A stretch of 64,000 nt of DNA from JAUIIK01 sp963745675. GTDB taxonomy: Bacteria; Chloroflexota; Chloroflexia; Thermomicrobiales; CFX8. The position numbers were made by a program, and so were the translations under genes. Below, in pieces: positions 25,636-35,185 of the stretch. Positions within the stretch are counted from its first letter, which is position 1, and each line of letters starts with the position of its first letter. The notes beneath the pieces are model-generated. The model ran no database searches, was not told the origin of the DNA, and saw nothing but the letters and a program-made list of their open reading frames with translations. The stretch spans positions 124,001 through 188,000 of the forward strand of contig CAVUYM010000023.1 in the NCBI GenBank assembly GCA_963745675.1, given 5' to 3'.

Positions 25636-26687
25636 TGCTTGCTTCCGCACACTGGAATATCGTCGGTCACGCTGAAGCAGTCGACCGGCTACGGGGCGCA
25701 ATCGAATCCGGACGAGTTGGACACGCTTATCTGATCGCCGGGCCTGAAGGTGTTGGAAAGACGACTCTCGCGCTCGAACTCGCACGGGCATTGATGTGTC
25801 TCAAACGGGACGACGGTATAGCCTGCGGCGAGTGTGACTCGTGCCGGCGTATTTCGCGAGAGCGTGAACGCCGTACACATCCAGATCTGACTGTTGCTGA
25901 TGTCGAATGGCAGGCGACGCTCATCGGAAATCGCGCTGGTGGGGTGCGCCAACGCCTTTCAATCGAAGCTGTGCGCTGGTTGCGGCAGGATATCGTTTCG
26001 CGTCCGGTCCTTAGCCGCTGGAAGGTGCAGATCGTCGATGACGCCGACCGATTGTCAATCTCAGCTCCGGACGCATTCCTGAAAACACTTGAAGAGCCGC
26101 CTGGATCAGCTGTGATCATCCTCGTCACGACCAGCCTTGAAGCGATACCTGAAACGATTCGTTCGCGTTGCCAGCTGATCCAGCTTGGCCTCGTTCCGAA
26201 GGCGGAGATCGTCTCGGCCCTCCGCGAGCGTGGGGTCCAGGATGACAAAGCGGTCGCAATTGCCGCGATAGCGCGAGGGCGGATTGCGACGGCATTCGAC
26301 CTCGTCGATGATCCCGAAGCGCTTGAAAAGTGGCAGACCGACGTGACTGAAGCGTTCGGCTACCTGAGCGAACCACTGGGTCGCCTCAGACTTGCAGGTC
26401 CGATCGCGGCGAATCACACAAAAGAGCGAGATCGAACGTTCGCTCTTCTAGAACATTGCGCCGGTCTATGGCGTGATGCCTTGCTGGTGCATGCTGGAGT
26501 ACCGGACGGCGAAGCCTATCCCTTCATGCGGGACGCGGTCCAACGCTTCGCGCTGCAATTTAGCCCGGGCCAGATAACCTCGGCGTTGCGAGCAACGCGC
26601 CGAGCTGCGGATGATCTCGACCGCAATTTCCAGGCGCGCATCGCTATCATGGCGATGGTTTCGCGTTGGCCAAATCTGCCTGAATAA
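25635..26687 (+). CDS. holB: DNA polymerase III delta-prime subunit
   Basis: Clamp-loader AAA+ subunit of 350 residues. Walker A is GPEGVGKTTLALELA near residues 36-50. The zinc-binding insertion is represented by CGECDSCRRI near residue 62. LEEPPGSAVIILVT and IRSRCQLIQLGL follow near residues 155-185, the latter carrying the SRC sensor motif. The C-terminal helical collar domain extends to the end. Length is normal. DnaX or TmpK genes are often nearby in other bacteria, but here the neighbour is a NERD-like membrane protein with an overlapping stop. Confidence 0.92.
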   Translation: MLASAHWNIVGHAEAVDRLRGAIESGRVGHAYLIAGPEGVGKTTLALELARALMCLKRDDGIACGECDSCRRISRERERRTHPDLTVADVEWQATLIGNRAGGVRQRLSIEAVRWLRQDIVSRPVLSRWKVQIVDDADRLSISAPDAFLKTLEEPPGSAVIILVTTSLEAIPETIRSRCQLIQLGLVPKAEIVSALRERGVQDDKAVAIAAIARGRIATAFDLVDDPEALEKWQTDVTEAFGYLSEPLGRLRLAGPIAANHTKERDRTFALLEHCAGLWRDALLVHAGVPDGEAYPFMRDAVQRFALQFSPGQITSALRATRRAADDLDRNFQARIAIMAMVSRWPNLPE

Positions 26688-26735
26688 ATCTCCCGAACGA
26701 GAAATGCAATCGAGCATTGCAGGCGCAGCTTTCTG

Positions 26736-27059
26736 CTAGGCGCCGGCGAGGATTGTCCGCAGCACGTAAATGATGAGAATCGCGATTAAAGGCGAGAAAT
26801 CGATGAATCCGGTACGCGGCATGAACTGCCGAATCGGTGCGATAAACGGTTCGGTGATGGCATACAAAGCCTGGGAAATCGGATTCTGCATACTTCGGTC
26901 AAACCATGACAGTATGGCTCGTCCGATGATGGCGAGCCAGAGAATTGTCAGCAAATTTCGGAGGAGATCGATAAATGCGCTTTGGAGGTCTATTTCAAAG
27001 TCTCCGGATTTCCAGATCGAACGATTGAGAGCGGGACCAATTGCTAAAGTTCCAAGCAA
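26736..27059 (-). CDS. YggT-family membrane protein
   Basis: Small membrane protein of up to 107 residues with two helices: FIDLLRNLLTILWLAIIGRA and FSPLIAILIIYVLRTILAGA. Between them lies LSWFDRSMQNPISQALYAIT followed by EPFIAPIRQFMPR, the family signature. YggT proteins are linked to osmotic adaptation and to cell-division or septum placement. The extended N-terminus is uncertain: the family usually begins just before the first helix, but no good start with a ribosome site is seen there. It is convergent with holB. Confidence 0.85.
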   Translation of the reverse strand: MLGTLAIGPALNRSIWKSGDFEIDLQSAFIDLLRNLLTILWLAIIGRAILSWFDRSMQNPISQALYAITEPFIAPIRQFMPRTGFIDFSPLIAILIIYVLRTILAGA

Positions 27060-27129
27060 TCACAGAGGCTATGATAGCAAAAGGCGGTATCTCGTAGGTT
27101 CGGTACAGCTAATCGAAAGCAGGCGGAGC

Positions 27130-27432
27130 GTGGCGGAACGTGCAGGTTATGTCGTAGTAGATGTTTGGCGGGCCAAGCCGGGGATGACCTCCCAGGTGGA
27201 TCGATTGCTCGTCGCCGCTGCTGATCGCTTTAGACCTATCGAGGGCATTATCTCAGTCGACTATGCGCGACTCGACGATCAACCCGATATGTACCTCGTC
27301 GTCTTCCGCTATGCCTCGAAAGAAGCGCGCCAGGCGTTTCAGGATACCGAGGAGCTACGCTCGACGATGAACGAACTGCGTCAAGTGTGGGATCTCGAAA
27401 GTCCGATTTATCGAGGCGAAACGTTCATCTAA
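27130..27432 (+). CDS. ABM-type monooxygenase-domain protein
   Basis: Protein of 100 residues with the dimeric alpha-beta barrel (ferredoxin-like) fold: YVVVDVWRAKPGMTSQVDRL, then GIISVDYARLDDQPDMYLVV and FRYASKEARQAFQDTEELRS. The pattern matches antibiotic biosynthesis monooxygenase-like proteins, many of which have no known enzymatic role. GTG at 27130 is chosen because AGGCGGAG precedes it and the conserved first strand begins right after. It is divergent from yggT. Confidence 0.75.
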   Translation: MAERAGYVVVDVWRAKPGMTSQVDRLLVAAADRFRPIEGIISVDYARLDDQPDMYLVVFRYASKEARQAFQDTEELRSTMNELRQVWDLESPIYRGETFI

Positions 27433-27473
27433 ATTCCGGGAGCGTGATTCGGAATAGGCGATGTCCCAAAGGC

Positions 27474-27573
27474 TGTCATTTCGGGCGGGTACCCGCCTCA
27501 GCGGGTGCGAGAAATCTCAGTCAAGCGCCGGTGCAGCGTACCACTGAGATTTCTCCCTCTGGTCGAAATGACA
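27474..27573. repeat. Dispersed palindromic repeat, copy 1
   Basis: An imperfect inverted repeat bounded by TGTCATTTCG and CGAAATGACA, with inner arms AGAAATCTCAGT and ACTGAGATTTCT. A second, closely similar copy lies at 63616-63703. It sits between the ABM gene and the 3' end of mutS and could fold into a long hairpin that ends transcription from either side. Confidence 0.75.
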
Positions 27574-27600
27574 ACCCTTCCGAGCTTTCCGAGACGTGGC

Positions 27601-30194
27601 CTAGCCTTTTTTCGATAGCTTCTGCAACTCGTAGAGGCGTGTGATTGCCTCGAGCGGCGATATCGCATCGAGCTCGAGTTCTTGCAGTCGCTCAAGAACA
27701 GGGTGATTAGCGCCAAAGAGCTGCATTTGCAGCGGTGCACCGTTCTCGGATATTACCCGGCGTTCCGTGGCCGAATCTCGACCATTTTCCCGTTCCAATT
27801 CGGATAATATGTCTTCGGCACGGCGGACGACCGCTCGCGGCATGCCCGCCAGTTGAGCGACGTAGATACCAAATGAGCGATCCGCTCCGCCTGGCACAAC
27901 GCGATAGAGAAAAGTGATCTCGTCGCCCGATTCCAACACGTCGACCCGGTAATTCCTGACGCCCGGTAACGTGTCGGCCAGGCTGGTGAGCTCGTGGTAG
28001 TGCGTTGCAAAAAGGGTGTTGGAGCCAAGGCGCGGTGTGTTGTGTATGTACTCGATGACGGCGGTCGCAATCGCGAGTCCGTCATAGGTGCTCGTTCCGC
28101 GACCAATCTCGTCGAGAATAACCAGCGAGCGGTCTGTGGCATGGTTGAGGATCGTCGCCGTTTCCAGCATTTCGACCATGAAGGTCGACTGGCCGCTGGC
28201 CAGATCGTCCTGAGCCCCGATACGGGTGAAGATACGATCAACGATTCCTAACTTCATGCTCTCGGCAGGCACATAGGAGCCGATTTGAGCGAGGAGTACG
28301 AGCAGCGCGACCTGCCGCAAATATGTCGATTTCCCGGCCATATTAGGGCCGGTGATGACCGCCAGATAGCCGTTGTCCCCGCCAAGCCTGGTGTCGTTCG
28401 GGATGAACGCACCGCCGGTCTGTTCCTGTTCAACGATCGGGTGGCGGCCGCGAGAAATTTCAAGAATCGCGGCATCTTCGACGATTTCAGGGCGGACGTA
28501 ACCCCGGCTGGCGGCATTTTCGGCCAGTCCAGCAAGACAATCGATAACGGCGATCCGGCGTGCGCTCTCCCGGATGGAGTCTGCTTCGAACGCAATTTCG
28601 CCGAGGAGCGCGTCAAATGCTTCTGCTTCGGCAGCCGTAATCCGTTCCTCGGCAGAGGAGACTCGCTGCTCGGCCTCTTTCAGTTCCGGCGTGATGTATC
28701 GCTCAGCATTGACCAGTGTCTGTTTGCGAATGTAATGGTCGGGAATCGGCTGGCGATTCGCATTCGAAATTTCGAGATAGTAACCGAAGACCTTATTGAA
28801 GCCCACCTTCATGCGCTCTATGCCAGTCGCCCGTTTCTCGCGGCTCTCCAGACTGGCGATAAAGTCCAGATCGGCGCGCAACGTCTGTCGCAGCCCGTCG
28901 AGTTCTGCGTGGTAACCCGCTCGAATCGATTCGCCGTTTCCGAGATATGCTGGAGGATCGTCGCCGACGGCGCGTTCGATCTCGTTGGCGATTGCCGAGC
29001 AATCGAGTGGAGGTGCGACAAGTGACGGCCGATCTGGTCTGTTCAACGACTCCAATATCACAGGATTCTGATTGAGAGCCGCACCGAGGCGGGCAACTTC
29101 CCGAGGACCTGCCTGTCGGTTGACGACGCGATTGATGATCCGCTCAATATCTGCCAAACCGCGTAGACGGCTTCGGATTTCACCGCGGATGAGGGGATTT
29201 TCCAGGAACCATTCCACGCCGTCATAGCGATCTTCTATGGCAGCCCGCGACAGCAGCGGTTGTCCCAGCCAGCGATGGAAAAGTCGCTTACCACCGGGCG
29301 TGAGGGTTGCTTCCATCGTGGACAGAAGCGTTGGTCCACCGGATTTTGAGGAAGATGCGTCGATCTCGAGATTGCGCCGCGTTTGCCTGTCAAGTCCCAT
29401 GAAAGCCGAGGTGGTGTACGTGTAGAGGGTTGTGATCTGGCGCAGCTTATTGAGTTGTGTGCGTTGGAGGTAAGCCAGCAACGCGCCTGCTGCGCGCGTT
29501 GCAAGCGGCAGTTCGTCACACCCGAAAGGTTCCAGCGACGGAATACCGAAGTGCTCGAAAAGCGTTTCCGAAGCTTCGTCCATGCGCCAGAATCTTGATT
29601 CCAACTCTGACTCAACGAGACCCACCGTGTCGATGATAGTTGCTACATCAGTGTCGGGCGGAATGACCAACTCTGAGGGTTGTATGCGCAATAGCTCGCG
29701 CGATACGAGTTCGTTGATCGGCGCGTCGTTGCCATGGATTTCGGCGGTGGCGAATTCGCCTGTTGATGCTTCAGCGAAAGCGATGCCAGCTCGCTGATTC
29801 TCGATCAATAGCGCCGCGATGAAGGTGCTATCGGTGCCGGTCAGGAGTTCGGGGGATGTCAGCGTGCCCGGCGTGACGATTCTTGTCACCTCGCGGTCGA
29901 CGATGCCATGTCCCGTCGGTTCGCTTGTCTGTTCCGCGAGGGCCACGCGGTGTCCGGCGTCAAGTAGTTTTCGCAGATAGCCATCGGCGGAGTGATAGGG
30001 GATGCCGGCCATCGGAATGCGGTTGCCGCGTCCCATCTCACGCGACGTCAGTGCAATATCAAGGACCTCTGAAATCAGTTCGGCATCGTCGTCGAACGTT
30101 TCGTAGAAATCGCCCATCCGGAAGAAGAGCACAACGCCCGGGTGTTGCTGCTTCAGCGACAGATACTGCCTGCGTGCGGGAGTAGACGTGGCAT
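27601..30194 (-). CDS. mutS: DNA mismatch repair protein MutS
   Basis: Recognises base mismatches and small loops. FFRMGDFYETF carries the Phe-x-Glu mismatch-reading motif. The connector, lever and clamp domains follow. GPNMAGKSTYLRQVALL is Walker A and LDEIGRGTSTYDGLAIATAV the Walker B/signature region; the helix-turn-helix dimerisation tail is present. The continuous frame begins only at the FFRMGD segment, but upstream codons encode TPARRQYLSLKQQHPGVV, the standard N-terminus, with no start codon. An ATG at 30194 in another frame with a one-base indel near 30185 would restore the start. No mutL lies in the window. Confidence 0.94.
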
Positions 30195-30300
30195 TAGTCC
30201 AATCGTGCGACGAGTTTCCGCTGCTGCGACTATTTTACAGGCAGGGGCGTACGGACGGGGTCTACCGTTCTGATTCCGATCTGGGCTGACCGATCCGGGC

Positions 30301-32029
30301 CTACCAGCCTGCTGCGTACGCCTCGGCGCGCGCATCTGCGCCGGCAGTAAGCGTTTTCTCGTCGTGATCAACGACGATGGCGCACATATTTCCGGTTGCG
30401 CGGGTCCACTCGGGCCACCATTCGACGTCGTGCCCACGATCAACGAGATCTTCGCCGATACTCGCGGCGATGCGTGCTTCGAGCCTCAGTTTGCCCGGCA
30501 GGTATTCGTGTGGCCAGAACGAGTTCGGGAACGAGAATGTGCCGAAGCGTGGCGCTTCGATCGCTTGCTGAACGTCCATGTTGAAGACGAAGAGGTTGAG
30601 GAATGTTTGCAGCATCGACTGGCTTTGCATGTCGCCACCGGGTGTCCCAAAGGGCATCAGGAGTTGACCATCTCGGAATGCCATCGCCGGATTGGGCGTC
30701 AGCCGCGGTCGTTTTCCCGGTGCAACGGCCGACGGATGATCTTCCTCCAGCCATGATTGCGAACCACGGCCAGAACAGATCAGCCCCAGGCCCGGGATAA
30801 TCGGCGTGCTCCCGACGCCGTCGCTCGGCGTAGCCGAGAAGGCATTGCCGTCTGCATCGATCGCGCAAACATAAGAGGTGTCTTTCTCGACGTTTGCATG
30901 CAGAGCAGATCCCTGGCGCATTGCGCTCAGTGTCGCGACACTCCGTCGGATGGCGGCATCTGCCCGAAGGCGCGGGAGGGATCGATCGTGGCCCGGCGGC
31001 GTTCCGCATGGGCCATGGACAGCAATCGTTCGAGCGGCACTTGAACCTGTTCCGGATCACCGTAGTGATATTCCCGATCAGCGAATGCGAGGTTGAGAGT
31101 TTCAGTGACAGATGTGAATGTAGTCGGCGGAATTGTGTCCCATCCCGCGTCAGATCAAACCCTTTGAGGATATTGAGCGCCTCGGCAAGCACCGGCCCCT
31201 GGCACCACGGCCCACATACGTATACGTCGATGCCCTCGAAGTTCACCGATGGTGGCTCTTCGATCGTGCTCCGGAAATCGGCCATATCATTCTCGTCGAC
31301 AGTGCCGCCGTTAGCCTGAACATACTCAGCGATCTCGCGGCCTATGTCGCCGCGGTAGAACTCATCCCTGGCTGCTTCAATACCGGCTGGTCGTCCGCCG
31401 CCGGAAGCCTCTTCGGCGCGGATCATACGTTTGAAGGTGCGCGCAAGGTCGCGCTGTTTGAGGATCGTTCCGGCCCGGTATGGTGCCCCATTTTTGAGGA
31501 AAATTTCAGAACTGGAAGACCAGCCAGCCAGATTGTCCACCGCCTGGCCAAGATTTCTCGCCAGGGACGGATAGACGACGAATCCGCCTTCCGCCAGCTC
31601 GATCGCGGGTTGGACGACTTCAGCAAAGGTCAAGGTGCCATAGCGAGCGAGCGCAGTGAGCCAGGCGTCGGGCGCGCCAGGTACGATGGAACGTTTGACT
31701 CCGACGGGGATGTCGCCGTTTTCTTCGGTCACGAAACGCTCTCGCGATGTGGATCGGCCCCACTTCCCGAGGCCGCTGATGGAAACGAGATCGCCCGATT
31801 CCTTGTGAAAGACGATGATAGGCGCGACCCCGCCAAAGTTGCAGAGGTCGGGCAGGAGGACGTCGATACAGATCCCCGCGGCAACACCGGCGTCGATGGC
31901 GTTGCCGCCGACTCGGAACATTCGCATAGCGGCTTCAGTCGCGAGATAATGTCCGGATGCTGCCGCGAATCGGCTGGCCTGGATCGACGGTCGTTCCGAT
32001 ATGCGAGGAGCCGGAGCGATGGTTGCCAT
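30301..32029 (-). CDS. Gamma-glutamyltransferase-family Ntn hydrolase (two frame breaks)
   Basis: Hydrolyses gamma-glutamyl bonds or transfers the group to amino acids. The large-subunit half is intact from ATG 32029 (SGHYLATEAAMRMFRVGGNA, NFGGVAPIIVFHKESGDLVS). Near 31110 the frame changes (LNLAFADREYHYGDPEQVQV), and near 30920 it changes again before DTSYVCAIDADGNAFSATPS, whose Thr is the likely autoprocessing nucleophile. The C-terminal half includes PFGTPGGDMQSQSMLQTFLN. No signal peptide is visible, so it is probably cytoplasmic. A physiological role (glutathione, poly-gamma-glutamate or cephalosporin-type acylase) cannot be assigned. It lies between sbcC and mutS. Confidence 0.85.
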
Positions 32030-32062
32030 TGTGTCATCCTTCCGGTTGGATTAGGCGGGTTC

Positions 32063-34613
32063 TTATATCAACGTAGCACGCGAACCGGCATCTGTCTTGA
32101 CGATCTCAATGCGATTTGGGAACTGGTAGCGCAGTTCATCAACATGCGTGATCACCAGTATTAGGGCGAAGTCTCTGGTCACACTCTGCAACGCCTCGAT
32201 CAATCCGTCGCGGCCCTGCTGATCTTGCGACCCGAAGCCTTCGTCAATGACGAGGGTGTCTACGGACGCGCCGGCCCGGCGCGCGAGGAGTTTGCTGAGC
32301 GCGACTCGGATTGCGAAGTCGATGCGAAATGCTTCCCCGCCACTGAAGAGTTGATAGTCTCGGCGTCCGGATTCATCTCGGATGATGATATCGAGCGTCT
32401 CGATCGTGGAGTCTGACGAAACGGCAGCCCGCATCGTTCGAAATTCAACCTCCAGCTGTTTCGTCGTCATTCGTTCGAGGATGCGGTTGGCTTCATCCTG
32501 GAGTTCTGGCAATACGTTTTCGATCACCATTGCCTGGATGCCATTGCGGCCGAAGGCGGTGGAGAGCTCGTCGTATGCGTCGGACTCGGCCGATAGCAAT
32601 TTCGATTCGGAAGTCAGCGACTTGTGCTCTAGATCGAGTTCTTCCAGCTCTTCAATACGTGCGCCGAAGGCTGCCGCGCCGCTGTTCCATCTCAGTTAGG
32701 GTTCTGGAGAGTTTGTCGAACTCGCTGACGAATGAATCGTGATTTTTGCGGGTTTCGTCGATGCCTGCCAGGCTTTTGATGATCTCCGTCGCGTCGCGAC
32801 GGGCATCTGCGAGATCGGCGTTGATCTCCGCGATGCGAGCGTCCAGTCCCTTGAGCTGGTCGCGCCGCATCTCTATATCCGCTTTTGCCCGCTCGATGGC
32901 GCGGAATTCCTCTTCAATCTTGTCCAGGTGCTGGCTGCGAGTTCGTGCTTCGGCATGGGCGTGTTCATCGTAGGCGATCTCGTTCAACTGCTGTTGTAAT
33001 GCGCCCAATTCATTTCGCTGGTCTGTCATGAACGAACCCTTGGCGAGGGCTGCTGCTAGTTCTCGCGCCTCTCGATCCACAGCATCCAATTGAGAAACTA
33101 TCTTCGGTCGCTCGTTCGATTCCAGGTTCATCTGGGTGAGTTGAGCGTCGGTGGTGGCCGCCGTTCGGGCGAGCTGGCGAAGCGTATCTAGCTCTTTTCG
33201 GGTTTCGGCGATCGCCGACTCGCTTGCGTCGATCGCTTTCTTGTTGGCCCGGAAGGCGTCACCGAGAACACGTCCCTCAATTGTCCACTCATCATGGATA
33301 TGCTCATGATCACCCACTCCCAGCGGACGCCGGCAGACCGGGCAGTTCGCGTCGCCTGCTTTGAGGCTCTCGATGCGCTCCTTGATCTCTGCCATGCGAG
33401 CGCGCAGGCTGGAGTTCTCGCCTTTTAGCGACGTCACTTCGTCCTGTAATTCCTTCAGACGTCCTTCTAGAATCGGTGTTTGTTCTAGCTTCCTATGTTG
33501 ATCTGCCTGCACTTCTTTGAGCTTTTCAGCTGCGGCAGCATACCCCTCGATCTGAGCGAGACGCTCGCGCAAGGTTCCCGCGGATTGTGTCGCGAGAGCC
33601 TGGCGCTGCTCTAACTCCGAATGGGCGTTACTGAGTTCGCGTTCGAGTTCGTTGACCCTCGCGAGAAGCGGTTGACGCGCCGAAAGGGTGGCTGAGAATC
33701 TGTCCGCCTTGACCCGCCAAGCTCGCTGCTCGTCGCGCGATTTTGTGATCTCGGCCTCTCGGCCAGTGAGGGCGAGCAGTTCCCGTAGCGCTCCCTCGGT
33801 CTTCGACTTTTCAGCGGTGGCGCTGGTCGACTGTTCCTCAAGCCGCGCGATGCGGGTCTCGGCTCGTTTGAGATGTGATTCCGACGTTTCAGCCGCCGCG
33901 AGGCGATCACTCAAGGCCTTGATAGTCACTTGAAGTTCGGAAAGCCGGTTCCCAATGGCGATGACGACCTCGTCGAGTTCAGCTTGCTCGACTTCTACCT
34001 GGTGGCGTGACAGGAGTTGAAGATCGATCTGCCCGAGGCGTGTCTGGATTGCGTCAAGACGATTGCGCCTCGTCCTGCGCTCAGTCCGTGCCGCTTCGAC
34101 AAGTTGGTCATATCCGGAAAGATCGAGGATTTCGGACAGGATTCGTTTCCGTTCGCCCGGCTTGTTCTGAGTGAAGAGGCCAGCCTCGCCCTGACGCAGA
34201 AATGCTGAATTGGCGAAAGTATCGTAGTCAAGCCGCAATTCCGCGACGATTCGGGCCTGAGTGTCGCGAACCGAATCACCTCCAATTGGGAGCCAGTTTT
34301 CAGCGCCCGGGTTGCGCGCATCAAATTCGAGCGTCGGGCGCGAGAGCGTGCGGCGGCGCATGATCCGATACTCGCGTACACCCATGCGGAACTCGAATGT
34401 CACTTCGGTCTCAGACTCTCCCAGTGAGATCAGTTCGATGTCGCGCTGGGCTCTGCTTTGGCCCCAGACGGACCAGGTAAGCGCATCGAGAAGTGCGCTC
34501 TTGCCAGCCCCATTTTCACCGGAGAGGCAAGCCAGACCAAGGCCCTGGAAGTCGATAGATTCGACGCCCCGGTAGCTGAGGAAATTCTTGAGCGTGATTC
34601 GGGTCGGGATCAT
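32063..34613 (-). CDS. sbcC: SbcC/Rad50-type exonuclease ATPase (one frame break)
   Basis: ATPase subunit of the SbcCD double-strand-end nuclease. The N-terminal lobe has FLSYRGVESIDFQGLGLACL and Walker A GENGAGKS near residue 35. Two long coiled coils flank the zinc-hook motif CPVCRRPLG near residue 425. At about 32690 the frame changes; ARIEELEELDLEHKS continues it and the C-terminal lobe follows with FSGGEAFRIDFAIRVALSKL (signature) and TLVIDEGFGSQDQQG (Walker B). The corrected protein has about 850 residues. The usual partner sbcD, normally directly upstream, is absent from the window. Confidence 0.92.
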
Positions 34614-34693
34614 GAGTTGTCATTTCTTATTAGGTGTCTTCAAAGCAAGTTTCATGAACGTACGCCAATTGTAGTGATTCCCCGGTCGTCGTG

Positions 34694-34972
34694 TTAGCGC
34701 GCTGCGACTCGATTGGCTAGCAGGGTGTAGAGCCTACCAGCGTTCAGAGTCCATCCGACGCCGAACACGTGGGGGGAGAATATCGTTGCTTCGTCGGGTG
34801 ACCAGAGAGCCGCTCGAATGCGCCCAAAGGTCGGCCTGCGGAAATCATATGGCATGCCAAAGACGTGACCGTGCCAATCGCGATAGGCAGGATCCCGAGC
34901 CAATTGATCCCAAAGTGCGAGGGCTAGTAGGACGCAGGCTGCGATTCCTGTTATGCGTTTGAACGTGTGCAT
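34694..34972 (-). CDS. DUF5808-containing membrane protein
   Basis: Protein of 92 residues with an N-terminal hydrophobic helix (ITGIAACVLLALALWDQLA). The C-terminal half contains ALWSPDEATIFSPHVFGVGW followed by TLNAGR, which matches the DUF5808 pattern (a W/Y-x-NPDDPR-like segment, then G-x-G-W-T-L-N). No function is established for this domain. The gene stands alone between sbcC and the rny promoter, with 80 bases on the sbcC side and no clear promoter. Confidence 0.7.
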   Translation of the reverse strand: MHTFKRITGIAACVLLALALWDQLARDPAYRDWHGHVFGMPYDFRRPTFGRIRAALWSPDEATIFSPHVFGVGWTLNAGRLYTLLANRVAAR

Positions 34973-35038
34973 GTTGAGAACCTCTCAGGTTGACGTAAGT
35001 TATTGCTCCGTTTAGCGACCGTCCGAATACAAGCCAAG

Positions 35039-35068
35039 TTGACACTGCGCTCCACGCGCCACTATCAT
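35039..35068 (+). promoter_or_regulatory. Probable sigma-70 promoter for rny
   Basis: TTGACA (35039-35044) and TATCAT (35063-35068) are 18 bases apart. A second TTGACA lies at 35083-35088 with a poorer -10 (CGTACG). The rny start at 35186 follows AAGGAG at good spacing. Confidence 0.5.
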
Positions 35069-35185
35069 CATGGTGGGCGAAGTTGACAGAATCGACGATA
35101 CGTCTCGTACGTACGCTGCCGATCCCAAAGCGTCAATTCGCCGAGAACATTAACAAATGATGACTCATTGTGGAAGAAGGAGTAG

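Noticed and set aside
28285..29025. Open frame of 246 codons on the plus strand
   Set aside because: Antisense to mutS with no recognisable domain.
30301..32029. Broken gamma-glutamyltransferase-family gene as a true pseudogene
   Set aside because: Only two frame changes, with the catalytic Thr and all conserved segments kept; it matches the error pattern elsewhere.
31133..32164. Open frame of 343 codons on the plus strand
   Set aside because: Antisense to the gamma-glutamyltransferase-family gene, which has clear motifs; the plus frame has none.
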